DNA from: Geobacter sp. AOG2
GTDB taxonomy: Bacteria; Desulfobacterota; Desulfuromonadia; Geobacterales; Pseudopelobacteraceae
DNA length: 64,000 nt
Assembly (NCBI RefSeq): GCF_019972295.1
Contig: NZ_BLJA01000001.1
Coordinates: forward strand, 1,760,117-1,824,116
Direction of reading: 5' to 3'
In this document: piece by piece, positions 38,835 to 47,199 of the stretch
Position numbering within the stretch: the first letter of the stretch is position 1
Layout of the letters: every line of letters starts with the position of its first letter
Translations under genes and position numbers: made by a program
The notes under the pieces: model-generated
Seen by the model: only the letters and a program-made list of their open reading frames with translations
What the model was told of the DNA's origin: nothing
Database searches by the model: none

Positions 38835-39406
38835 CGCAACTGGAATCGATCATGGCGGCCAACCGGCGCTTCACAAAGCCGAACGCTTTCCCGCCGTTGC
38901 CCAAGTCGCCTAAAAAACAGTTGGCCATCTTCACCTGCATGGACACACGGTTGGTGGATTTTCTGGAACCGGCCATGGGGCTTAAGCGGGGTGATGCCAA
39001 GGTGATCAAGAACGCCGGCAATATCATCGTTGATCCCATGGCAGGGGCTGTCATTCGTAGTCTGGTGGCAGGTGTCTTCATGCTGGGGGTCGAGGAAATC
39101 TTCGTTATCGGGCACCGGGATTGCGGCATGGCCCAACTGGATGCCGAGTCGGTCAAGAGGGACATGATCCAGCGCGGCATATCTCAGGATGTTATCGACA
39201 TCCACGTGCCTGACCTGAAGCAATGGTTTGGGATTTTTGCCCACCCGGTGGAGAATGTGGAGCGGGTGGTCAAGATCATCCGCCATAATCCGTTAATTCC
39301 CAAAGACGTGCCGATACATGGTCTGATTTTTTGTCCTAACGACGGCCACCTGGATGTGGTCGTGGATGGTTATAGTCAGGAGAGTTTCGCTGCGCATATC
39401 CTTTGA
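38831..39406 (+). CDS. beta-carbonic anhydrase
   Basis: The 191-residue protein has the zinc residues of the beta class: Cys-Met-Asp-Thr-Arg in IFTCMDTRLVDF and His-Arg-Asp-Cys in IGHRDCGMAQL. It interconverts CO2 and bicarbonate. Start ATG 38831 follows GGAGC and overlaps iorB. Because IOR and the coupled oxidations release CO2, hydration by a co-translated enzyme is a reasonable functional link, though inferred. It has no signal peptide, so it is probably cytoplasmic. Confidence 0.88.
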   Translation: MTQLESIMAANRRFTKPNAFPPLPKSPKKQLAIFTCMDTRLVDFLEPAMGLKRGDAKVIKNAGNIIVDPMAGAVIRSLVAGVFMLGVEEIFVIGHRDCGMAQLDAESVKRDMIQRGISQDVIDIHVPDLKQWFGIFAHPVENVERVVKIIRHNPLIPKDVPIHGLIFCPNDGHLDVVVDGYSQESFAAHIL

Positions 39407-39420
39407 AGAGGTAACGTCGC

Positions 39421-40722
39421 ATGTATTTTAACGAAGAATTCGAGACCCTGCCCCGTCCGGCGCTGGAGGCGCTGCAGCTTAAACGACTTCAAGCCGTGGT
39501 TGAACGGGTGTATGCTAATGTTCCGTTTTACAAGGCTTCATTCGACAGATCTGGCCTTAAGCCGGCCGATGTGCGCAGCCTGGATGACCTGCAACGCTTT
39601 CCCTTCACCACTAAACAGGACATGCGCGATTCCTATCCTTATGGCCTGTTTGCCGCTCCTCTGGATGAGGTTGTCCGCATCCATGCTTCTTCCGGCACCA
39701 CCGGCAAACCGACCGTGGTCGGCTACACCCACAAGGACATCGATACCTGGAGCGACCTGATGGCCCGTTCCTTCGTCGCGGCCGGCGCCCACCGGGGAGA
39801 TATCATCCACAACGCCTATGGTTACGGACTCTTTACCGGCGGCCTGGGGGCCCATTACGGTGCCGAACGGCTGGGGGCTTCGGTCATTCCCATTTCCGGC
39901 GGAAACACTAAACGCCAGATCATGATCATGCAGGATTTTGGGTCAACAATATTGACCTGTACCCCGTCCTACTCGCTGTTTATGGCCGAGGAGGCGAGAG
40001 CCGAAGGAATCGATTTCAAAAAACTCAAGCTGCGGGTCGGCATCTTTGGGGCAGAACCCTGGTCCGAGGCCATGCGTGGCGAAATTGAGGAAAAGCTCAA
40101 TCTGGCCGCCATCGATATCTACGGGTTGTCGGAAATTATGGGGCCAGGTGTGGCCATCGAGTGCATCGAGGCCAAGAATGGGCTGCATATCTGGGAGGAC
40201 CACTTCATTCCCGAGATCATCGACCCCGAAACCGGCCGGCGTTTGCCCCAGGGAGAACGTGGTGAACTGGTTATCACCACCATAACCAAGCAGGGTATCC
40301 CCCTGATCCGGTACCGTACCCGCGACATCACCAGTATTTCCTACGAACCTTGCGTGTGTGGCAGGACCCATGCGCGTATCAGCCGTATGAGCGGCCGTTC
40401 CGACGATATGTTGATCATCCGCGGGGTTAACGTCTTCCCCTCTCAAATCGAATCGATTCTGGTGGGCATCGAAGGGGTAGAACCCCACTATCTGCTGATC
40501 GTCGACCGCAAGGACAACCTGGATACCCTGGAAGTGCATGTAGAGGTGGATGAGCGACTCTTCTCGGACGAGATCAAGGTCCTGCAACTGTTGGCCAAGC
40601 GGATCGAGAAAGAGATCAAGGATGTGCTGGGGGTTACCTGCACCGCCAAATTGGTGGAGCCTAAAACAATCCAGCGTAGCGAAGGCAAGGCAAAACGGGT
40701 AATCGACAATCGTAAACTCTAA
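39421..40722 (+). CDS. paaK: phenylacetate-CoA ligase family AMP-forming enzyme
   Basis: The 433-residue adenylate-forming ligase starts [21 protein letters not shown] and carries the P-loop [19 protein letters not shown] near residue 85, [17 protein letters not shown], and C-terminal [30 protein letters not shown], the PaaK pattern. It activates phenylacetate or another arylacetate to the CoA ester. In an operon with IOR it may handle free arylacetates formed by hydrolysis or taken up from outside. Inverted-end element D follows. Confidence 0.9.
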   Translation: MYFNEEFETLPRPALEALQLKRLQAVVERVYANVPFYKASFDRSGLKPADVRSLDDLQRFPFTTKQDMRDSYPYGLFAAPLDEVVRIHASSGTTGKPTVVGYTHKDIDTWSDLMARSFVAAGAHRGDIIHNAYGYGLFTGGLGAHYGAERLGASVIPISGGNTKRQIMIMQDFGSTILTCTPSYSLFMAEEARAEGIDFKKLKLRVGIFGAEPWSEAMRGEIEEKLNLAAIDIYGLSEIMGPGVAIECIEAKNGLHIWEDHFIPEIIDPETGRRLPQGERGELVITTITKQGIPLIRYRTRDITSISYEPCVCGRTHARISRMSGRSDDMLIIRGVNVFPSQIESILVGIEGVEPHYLLIVDRKDNLDTLEVHVEVDERLFSDEIKVLQLLAKRIEKEIKDVLGVTCTAKLVEPKTIQRSEGKAKRVIDNRKL

Positions 40723-40730
40723 AAATGTAG

Positions 40731-40862
40731 TCTGCTACAGAGCCACGAAGACGTAGAGAAGAAGCAGGAGAGAACCTAAACCGATTTTGGTTTAAACTTT
40801 TAACTGCTTTTTCATGATTGGTTTTGAAGTCCTCTGTGTCTCTGTGTCTCCGTGGCAGAAGT
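40731..40862. repeat. inverted-end intergenic element, copy D
   Basis: The left end TCTGCTACAGAGCCACGAAG is matched by the right end (reverse complement TCTGCCACGGAGACACAGAG) with a 70-80 base AT-rich centre. It lies between paaK and the ACT gene. The right end is only about 25 bases from the ACT start. Confidence 0.7.
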
Positions 40863-40887
40863 AAGGTTTTTCAAAATGGAGGTCACC

Positions 40888-41319
40888 ATGAAAGTCGAGC
40901 AGATATCCATCTTCATCGAGAACAAATCCGGACGTCTGGCGGAAATCACCCGCATCCTGGGTGAGAGCGGCATCAATATCCGGGCGTTGTCCCTGGCCGA
41001 TACCTCGGACTTCGGCATCCTGCGCCTGATCGTGAACGACGTGGAAACGGCCAACAAGGTGCTCAAGGAAAAGGGATTTACCGTCAACAAGACCGAGGTG
41101 GTTGCCGTCGAGGTTCCCGACCGTCCCGGCGGCTTGGGGGCCATCCTCCAGACGTTGGACTCGGAACAGATCAACGTAGAATATATGTACGCCTTTGTGG
41201 AGCGTTGCGGCGGCAATGCGGTGATTATCTTCCGTTTCGATGAGGTCGATAAGGCTATCAATGCCCTCAAGGCCAATAATTTTAGCGTGCTGGCGGGCGA
41301 ACGCCTGTACAGCATGTAA
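40888..41319 (+). CDS. tandem ACT-domain protein
   Basis: A 143-residue protein with two ACT modules: [25 protein letters not shown] and, after [22 protein letters not shown], a second ending [16 protein letters not shown] 40888 with GGAGGTCACC is chosen over in-frame ATGs upstream. Such proteins occur next to phenylacetate-CoA ligase and IOR genes and probably sense an amino acid. It may regulate the adjacent ligase or transporter by binding aromatic amino acids; there is no DNA-binding domain, so the effect would be on protein partners. Confidence 0.85.
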   Translation: MKVEQISIFIENKSGRLAEITRILGESGINIRALSLADTSDFGILRLIVNDVETANKVLKEKGFTVNKTEVVAVEVPDRPGGLGAILQTLDSEQINVEYMYAFVERCGGNAVIIFRFDEVDKAINALKANNFSVLAGERLYSM

Positions 41320-41343
41320 TTCGGTTCACAACAAGGGGGAAGA

Positions 41344-42486
41344 ATGAAAAAACTGATCGCAGTGTGCAGTGTTATGTGCATCGGCCTTCTGTCAGCCACA
41401 GCAGCCCTTGCTGCGGGAACGGTCAAGATCGGCGGCCTGTTCGCCGTAACCGGGCCGGCAGCCTTCCTCGGGGAACCGGAGAAAAAAACCCTTGAAATGT
41501 TGGTCAATGAAACCAATGCCAAAGGAGGCGTCAACGGCATCAAGCTTGAGGCGGTCATCTATGACACCGGCGGCGACGCTACCAAGGCTGTACAACTGGC
41601 GACCAAACTGATCAGGGATGACAAAGTGGCTGTCATCATCGGCCCCAGCACTACCGGCGAATCCATGGCGGTCATCCCTCTGGTGGAAAAGGAGAAGGTT
41701 CCGTTGATTTCCTGTGCCGCCGGTATCAAAATTACCGATCCGGCCCGAAAATGGGTATTCAAAACCCCTGCCAACGACCATGTGGCTGCCGAGAAGATCC
41801 TCAATCACATGGCGAAACAGAAGCAGAAGACTATTGCCCTTTTGACGGTAACCGACGGCTTTGGCGCCTCAGGCCGCGAGCAGATCAAGACGCTGGCTGC
41901 CCAGAAAGGGTTCAGGATCGTGGCCGATGAGGTCTATGGTCCCAAAGATACCGATATGAGCGCGCAATTGACCAAGATTCGCGGTATCAAACCGGACGCC
42001 ATCATCTGTTGGGGCACCAATCCCGGTCCGGCGGTCATAACCAAAAACGTGAAGCAGCTTGGCATCAAGACGCCCCTCTATATGAGCCACGGCGTAGCCT
42101 CAAAAAAATACATTGAACTGGCTGGTGCTGATGCCGCCGAAGGGGTCATGCTGCCGGCCGGCAAGCTTGCCATCTACGATATGCTGCCAAAGAACGATCC
42201 CCAGGTAAAGCTACTCCGGGATTATGATCGAGCCTACAAAAAGAATTTTAATGTCGAGGCATCCACCTTTGGCGGCTATGCCTATGATGCTTTCCTGCTC
42301 GTAACCGGCGCCCTGAAAAAAAACGGTTCGAGGGCGGAGCAGATCAGAAACGGCATCGAACAAGCCAACAAACTCGTCAGCATTTCCGGGATTTTTACCA
42401 TGTCTCCCAAGGATCATAACGGCCTTAGTCTGTCGGCCTTCGAGATGGTCAAAATTGTAAAGGGCGACTGGTCGCTGGTCAAGTAA
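41344..42486 (+). CDS. livK: branched-chain-type amino acid ABC transporter, periplasmic binding protein 1
   Basis: The 380-residue type I binding protein has a Sec signal peptide (MKKLIAVCSVMCIGLLSATAALAA) and the Leu/Ile/Val-binding fold: VKIGGLFAVTGPAAFLGEPE, IIGPSTTGESMAVIPLVEKE and ALLTVTDGFGASGREQIK. It has no lipobox, so it is soluble in the periplasm. It is a close paralogue of the next gene, with many identical blocks. Ligand is probably an aliphatic or aromatic amino acid, judged by operon context. Confidence 0.92.
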   Translation: MKKLIAVCSVMCIGLLSATAALAAGTVKIGGLFAVTGPAAFLGEPEKKTLEMLVNETNAKGGVNGIKLEAVIYDTGGDATKAVQLATKLIRDDKVAVIIGPSTTGESMAVIPLVEKEKVPLISCAAGIKITDPARKWVFKTPANDHVAAEKILNHMAKQKQKTIALLTVTDGFGASGREQIKTLAAQKGFRIVADEVYGPKDTDMSAQLTKIRGIKPDAIICWGTNPGPAVITKNVKQLGIKTPLYMSHGVASKKYIELAGADAAEGVMLPAGKLAIYDMLPKNDPQVKLLRDYDRAYKKNFNVEASTFGGYAYDAFLLVTGALKKNGSRAEQIRNGIEQANKLVSISGIFTMSPKDHNGLSLSAFEMVKIVKGDWSLVK

Positions 42487-42519
42487 GGTGACTTCATAAC
42501 AACAGGAGTGGAGGGTGTC

Positions 42520-43659
42520 ATGGGTCTTCGATTTGTTCCGTTTCTCATTGCAATTGTTACCACGTTTTCGGCGAATATTGTATTCGCGGCCGCTCCGATA
42601 AAAATCGGCGGATTGTTCGCCGTAACAGGCCCGGCGGCCTTTCTGGGGGAGCCGGAGCGTAATACCGCCAAGATGGTGGTGGATGAAATCAACAGGGCCG
42701 GCGGCGTTAGAGGGCATAAACTGGAACTGGTTGTCTACGACACCTCCGGGGATGCGACCAAGGCGGTACAACTTGCCACAAAGCTGGTAAGAGACGACCA
42801 TGTGGCGGCCATCATTGGCCCCAGCACCACCGGAGAGTCCATGGCGGTTATCCCGGTGGCTGAGAGGGAGCGGGTGCCGCTCATCTCGTGTGCGGCCGGA
42901 ATAAAGATCACCGAACCGGTGAAAAAGTGGGTCTTCAAGACGGCCCAGAACGACACCCTGGCGGTTGGCAAGATTTACGAATACCTGCAACGCCATAAAC
43001 AGTCGAAGGTTGCCATTCTGACAGTTTCCGACGGCTTCGGTGCATCAGGACGCGAACAGCTCAAGGCCCAGGCCGCAAAATACGGCATCTCGGTCGTGTC
43101 GGACGACACCTACGGCCCGAAGGATACGGACATGACCGCCCAACTGACCAAGATCAGGGGCTCCCAAGCCCAGGCTATCATCTGCTGGGGTACCAATCCT
43201 GGGCCAGCGGTTATTGCCAAGAACGCTCACCAGTTGGGCATCAAAACGCCTCTGTTCATGAGCCACGGCGTGTCTTCCAAAAAATTCATCGAGCTGGCCG
43301 GTGATGCGGCAGAAGGGATTAAACTCCCTTCCGGAAAAGTAATCGTGGCGGACCTGCTTCCCGGTTCGGATCACCAAAAGGGTTCCCTGCTGGCCTTTGT
43401 CAAGGACTACCAACGGCATTACCGGGCCGAGGGGGATCATTTCGGCGGACATGCCTGGGATGCGGTCATGCTGCTGAAAGGCGCCATTGAACGTGGTGGC
43501 GACACGCGTGCCGCGATTCGGGATCAGTTAGAAAAGACGCGCGGCTTTGCCGGTATCGGCGGGGTATTCAATTATTCGGCTCAGGACCATGCCGGGTTGA
43601 ACAAGGATGCCTTTGTGCTGGTAGAAGTGAAGAAAAGGGATTGGGTTATCGTCAAGTAG
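42520..43659 (+). CDS. livK: branched-chain-type amino acid ABC transporter, periplasmic binding protein 2
   Basis: The 379-residue paralogue of the preceding protein, starting at ATG 42520 (GGAGG upstream), with signal peptide MGLRFVPFLIAIVTTFSANIVFA. Blocks such as KIGGLFAVTGPAAFLGEPE, IIGPSTTGESMAVIP and TVSDGFGASGREQLK are shared. Divergence is concentrated in the last third, where ligand-closing residues lie, so the two copies may recognise different ligands. A 139-base gap with two hairpins follows before livH. Confidence 0.92.
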   Translation: MGLRFVPFLIAIVTTFSANIVFAAAPIKIGGLFAVTGPAAFLGEPERNTAKMVVDEINRAGGVRGHKLELVVYDTSGDATKAVQLATKLVRDDHVAAIIGPSTTGESMAVIPVAERERVPLISCAAGIKITEPVKKWVFKTAQNDTLAVGKIYEYLQRHKQSKVAILTVSDGFGASGREQLKAQAAKYGISVVSDDTYGPKDTDMTAQLTKIRGSQAQAIICWGTNPGPAVIAKNAHQLGIKTPLFMSHGVSSKKFIELAGDAAEGIKLPSGKVIVADLLPGSDHQKGSLLAFVKDYQRHYRAEGDHFGGHAWDAVMLLKGAIERGGDTRAAIRDQLEKTRGFAGIGGVFNYSAQDHAGLNKDAFVLVEVKKRDWVIVK

Positions 43660-43685
43660 CATCTCCATTTTATGAACCGATTCTC

Positions 43686-43774
43686 CCTCTCCCGCTGGAG
43701 AGGTTTGAGGCACGGGCGGGCGCCTGCTGCACACCCCCATCCCCACCCCAACCCTCCCTGTGAAGGTGAGGGAG
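43686..43774. repeat. two hairpins between binding-protein and permease genes
   Basis: CCTCTCC-CGCT-GGAGAGG (43686-43703) and CTCCCT-gtgaaggtg-AGGGAG (43754-43774) are perfect stems of 7 and 6 pairs. The flanking CCCCATCCCCACCCC tract is typical of C-rich palindromic intergenic repeats. They could stabilise the binding-protein mRNA or reduce read-through. Confidence 0.55.
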
Positions 43775-43798
43775 TTTCTGTGTAAGAACGGAAGATTC

Positions 43799-44680
43799 AT
43801 GCAGCTCGAACAGATTCTTCAATATGTGTTTTCCGGCTTGTCGACAGGGGCAATCTACGCCCTGATCGGCATCGGTTTCTCCATCATCTTCAATGCCACG
43901 GGCATCATCAATTTTGCCCAGGGCGAATTCGTCATGCTGGGTGGGATGCTGACACTATTTTTTCTGGAGTTGCTGAAACTGCCGCTCTGGGCCGCCATTC
44001 CCTGTGCCGTGGCGGTGTCCGCCTTGGCAGGGTTGTTGTTCGAGCGGCTTGCCATCAGGCCACTGCGCCAGCCGACCCCCATCAACCTGGTGATCATAAC
44101 CATCGCGGGCAGTATCCTGATCCGCGGTCTGGCCATGTTGCTGTGGGGCAAGGATACCCATGCGATTCCGCCATTTTCGGGCGATGAACCGATTTCCATC
44201 GCTGGGGCAACCATTTTGCCCCAGCATATCTGGATTCTGGGCATTACCCTGTTGGTCATTGCTGTCAACAAGTTTTTTTTCTACCACACTATCAGCGGCA
44301 AGGCCATGCGGGCCTGCTCATACAACCGCCGCGCCGCCGGTCTTGTGGGCATCGACGTTCGCCGAATGGTGCTCTTCTCCTTTGTCATCAGTTCGGTTCT
44401 GGGATCGCTGGCGGGCATCATCGTGGCACCCCTTACCATGACCGCCTACGATGTGGGAGTCATGCTGGGTTTGAAGGGGTTTTGCGCCGCCATCATCGGC
44501 GGGATGAGCAGTGGTATCGCCACCGTGGTTGGAGGGCTGATCCTGGGGGTCCTCGAGTCGTTGGGAGCGGGGCTTATCTCCTCCGGCTATAAGGATGCCA
44601 TTGCCTTCATCATCTTGTTGCTGATCCTGTTCATCCGGCCCCAGGGACTGTTCGGCAAGGCCGAATCGGAACGGGTGTGA
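43799..44680 (+). CDS. livH: branched-chain-type amino acid ABC transporter permease LivH
   Basis: The 293-residue inner-membrane permease has about eight hydrophobic segments. Family marks are GLSTGAIYALIGIGFSIIFNATG near the start, FAQGEFVMLGGM and the coupling-helix region around MLGLKGFCAAIIGGMSSGIA. ATG 43799 follows GGAA. It is separated by four bases from livM. It forms the heterodimeric channel with LivM. Confidence 0.93.
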   Translation: MQLEQILQYVFSGLSTGAIYALIGIGFSIIFNATGIINFAQGEFVMLGGMLTLFFLELLKLPLWAAIPCAVAVSALAGLLFERLAIRPLRQPTPINLVIITIAGSILIRGLAMLLWGKDTHAIPPFSGDEPISIAGATILPQHIWILGITLLVIAVNKFFFYHTISGKAMRACSYNRRAAGLVGIDVRRMVLFSFVISSVLGSLAGIIVAPLTMTAYDVGVMLGLKGFCAAIIGGMSSGIATVVGGLILGVLESLGAGLISSGYKDAIAFIILLLILFIRPQGLFGKAESERV

Positions 44681-44684
44681 CGGC

Positions 44685-45644
44685 ATGAAACGCGAGTTGC
44701 TCAAATTTGTGTTCTTTGCCGCACTGATCTTCGCCGCGCCGCTGGCTTTCAAGGACAGCTACCTGATGAACGTGCTGGTATTCGTCGGCATAAATACCAT
44801 GCTGGCGGTGGCGCTTAACCTGCTATTGGGATATGCCGGCCAGATCTCTCTTGGCCATGCCGGCTTTTTTGGCATTGGAGCCTATCTCTCGGCTATTCTG
44901 ACCGCCACCTATGGGTGGAATGCGTGGCTCGCCATGCCGCTGGCGGCGCTTGCAGTCGGTATGCTGGCCGGGCTGATCGGTTTCCCGATACTCAAACTCA
45001 AGGGACATTACCTTGCCATGGCAACCCTCGGCCTTGGCATCATCATCTATATCGTTTTCAACGAGACCATCGATCTTACCGGCGGTCCTTCGGGGTTTTC
45101 GGGTATCCCCAACCTGACTTTCGGTTCCCTTGTGTTTGATAACGACATCAAGAACTATTACCTGGTCTGGACGTTTGCCCTTGCAGTGGTGCTGTTTTCC
45201 GTCAATCTGGCCGGTTCCCGTGTGGGGCGCTCCCTGCGGGCGGTCCATGACTCCGAAGTGGCGGCCCGGGCCATGGGGGTCAATGCCCGGCTCCTCAAAG
45301 TACAGGTTTTTGCCCTGTCTGCCGTCATCTCCTCCTTGGCAGGCAGTCTCTACGCCCACACCATGACCTTCATCTCTCCGGCCTCGTTTGGTTTTAATTT
45401 TTCAGTGGAGTTGCTCACCATGGTGGTGATCGGCGGCCTGGGCAGCGTGTACGGCTCGTTTCTGGGGGCTGCGCTGTTGACGCTGTTGCCCGAACTCCTG
45501 CGAGGCGCCCAGGACTACGACATTATCATCTACGGCGGCCTGCTGATGATCATGGTCATGTTCATGCCGGGAGGATTGGCGCGGGGCATCCCCGATCTTT
45601 TCAGGAGAATGACCAGGATACGGGAGGGGGCCGGTAATGCTTGA
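44685..45644 (+). CDS. livM: branched-chain-type amino acid ABC transporter permease LivM
   Basis: The 319-residue permease starts with a hydrophobic helix and has the LivM marks LNLLLGYAGQISLGHAGFFGIGAY and the coupling-helix region FSVELLTMVVIGGLGSVYGSFLGAA. Several of the 8-10 expected membrane segments are clear. It overlaps livG by eight bases. Confidence 0.93.
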   Translation: MKRELLKFVFFAALIFAAPLAFKDSYLMNVLVFVGINTMLAVALNLLLGYAGQISLGHAGFFGIGAYLSAILTATYGWNAWLAMPLAALAVGMLAGLIGFPILKLKGHYLAMATLGLGIIIYIVFNETIDLTGGPSGFSGIPNLTFGSLVFDNDIKNYYLVWTFALAVVLFSVNLAGSRVGRSLRAVHDSEVAARAMGVNARLLKVQVFALSAVISSLAGSLYAHTMTFISPASFGFNFSVELLTMVVIGGLGSVYGSFLGAALLTLLPELLRGAQDYDIIIYGGLLMIMVMFMPGGLARGIPDLFRRMTRIREGAGNA

Positions 45645-46389
45645 GGTGTCCGGCATCACTCGTATTTTCGGCGGAGTCACGGCCCTGGAGGATGTTTCCT
45701 TCACCATCGGGCAAGGCTCTATTACCGGCGTTATCGGCCCCAACGGCGCAGGAAAGACGACGCTGTTCAATATCATTACCGGTATCTACAGCCGGACATC
45801 CGGCAACGTCAAGCTGGAGGGCAAGGATATCTCTGGGTTTCCCCCGGAACGGCTGGCGCGCCTGGGCATGGTACGGACATTCCAGAATATTGAGCTGTTC
45901 GGCACCATGAGTGTGCTGGAAAATGTCATGGTTGGGCTCCATACCAAAAGCTCCAGCGGTTTGCTGGCTTGTTCCTTGAAAATGCCCTGGAGCATTATCG
46001 AAGAACGGCGTATCCGGGAAGCCGCCATGCAATGGCTTGAGTTCACGGGTATAACTGAACTGGCGGGTGATACGGCTGGAAACCTCTCCTTTGGTAAGGG
46101 GCGGCTGCTGGAGATCGCGCGAGCCTTGGCCGTTAAGCCTCGTATCATCCTGATGGACGAGCCTGCCGCCGGACTTAATAGCCAGGAGACCCATGCTCTG
46201 GCACAGTTGATCCAAAAGATCCGCGGGATGGATATTACGGTGGTTCTGGTAGAACACGACATGGAACTGGTAATGGATGTATGCGACCGGATTGTGGTAC
46301 TCAATCTGGGTAAAAAGCTGGCTGAGGGCACGCCGCGGGAAATTCAAGAGAACCCCGAGGTTATCGCGGCATATCTGGGGAATGAATAG
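45637..46389 (+). CDS. livG: branched-chain-type amino acid ABC transporter ATPase LivG
   Basis: The 250-residue ATPase has Walker A GPNGAGKTT, the Q-loop FQNIELFGTMSVLENVMVG, the signature LSFGKGRLLEIARAL (a variant of LSGGQ), Walker B IILMDEPAAGL and a switch His in VEHDMELVMDVCDRIVVL. LivG-type length and the ending VIAAYLGNE are typical. It pairs with LivF for energy supply; 66 bases separate the genes. Confidence 0.94.
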   Translation: MLEVSGITRIFGGVTALEDVSFTIGQGSITGVIGPNGAGKTTLFNIITGIYSRTSGNVKLEGKDISGFPPERLARLGMVRTFQNIELFGTMSVLENVMVGLHTKSSSGLLACSLKMPWSIIEERRIREAAMQWLEFTGITELAGDTAGNLSFGKGRLLEIARALAVKPRIILMDEPAAGLNSQETHALAQLIQKIRGMDITVVLVEHDMELVMDVCDRIVVLNLGKKLAEGTPREIQENPEVIAAYLGNE

Positions 46390-46455
46390 CCTTTGGCACA
46401 GTGCTGACGGGTTAGTGTTTCAGATTCTGATCTTATTTGGGTAGTGATTATTTCG

Positions 46456-47199
46456 ATGCTGCGACTTAAAAATATAAATACCTATTACGGTAAGGTCCAT
46501 GCCCTCAAGAACGTTTCCCTGCATCTGGGTGAAGGGGAGATCGTGACCTTGATCGGCGCCAACGGTGCCGGCAAAACTACGATCCTCAATACGATTTCCG
46601 GGGTGACGTCGGCTGGCAGCGGAGAGGTGCTTTTTCGCAAGGAAGTGGTTACAACCCTGACACCGGACAGGATCGTCAAGTGTGGTATTTCTCAAGTGCC
46701 GGAGGGACGTCAGGTGTTCAAGCCCCTCTCGGTTGAGGATAACCTGGAGTTGGGTGCCTACCTGCGTTACCGCAGCCGCGAGGAACGGTCTGCCATCCGC
46801 AGGGACATGGCTCAGGTGTTCACTCTGTTCCCCCGGTTGGAGGAACGGCGTCGGCAACTGGCTGGTACGATGTCGGGCGGCGAACAGCAAATGCTGGCCA
46901 TTGGCCGGGCTTTGATGGCCAACCCCAAATTGTTGCTGCTCGACGAACCTTCCATGGGTTTGGCACCTTTGGTGGTGCAGGAAATTTTCAGGGTGTTGGA
47001 GCGGTTGCGTCATGAGAATGGCGTCACCATATTGTTGGTGGAGCAGAATGCCAAGGCTGCCCTGAAACTGGCCGACCGAGGCTATGTGCTGGAGACCGGC
47101 AAGATCATACTCGAGGGGCCGTCGGCGGAACTGCTGGAGAATGCCGAAGTCAGGCGGGCCTATCTAGGCAAGGACAAGAAAGAGATTTGGGAACGATAG
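46456..47199 (+). CDS. livF: branched-chain-type amino acid ABC transporter ATPase LivF
   Basis: The 247-residue ATPase starts LRLKNINTYYGKVHALKNVS, with Walker A GANGAGKTT, the signature MSGGEQQMLAIGRAL, Walker B LLLLDEPSMGLAP and VEQNAKAALKLADRGYVLETG. The C-terminus VRRAYLGK is typical. GTG 46444 is an alternative start; neither has a strong ribosome-binding site. tsaD starts on the base after its stop codon. Confidence 0.94.
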   Translation: MLRLKNINTYYGKVHALKNVSLHLGEGEIVTLIGANGAGKTTILNTISGVTSAGSGEVLFRKEVVTTLTPDRIVKCGISQVPEGRQVFKPLSVEDNLELGAYLRYRSREERSAIRRDMAQVFTLFPRLEERRRQLAGTMSGGEQQMLAIGRALMANPKLLLLDEPSMGLAPLVVQEIFRVLERLRHENGVTILLVEQNAKAALKLADRGYVLETGKIILEGPSAELLENAEVRRAYLGKDKKEIWER

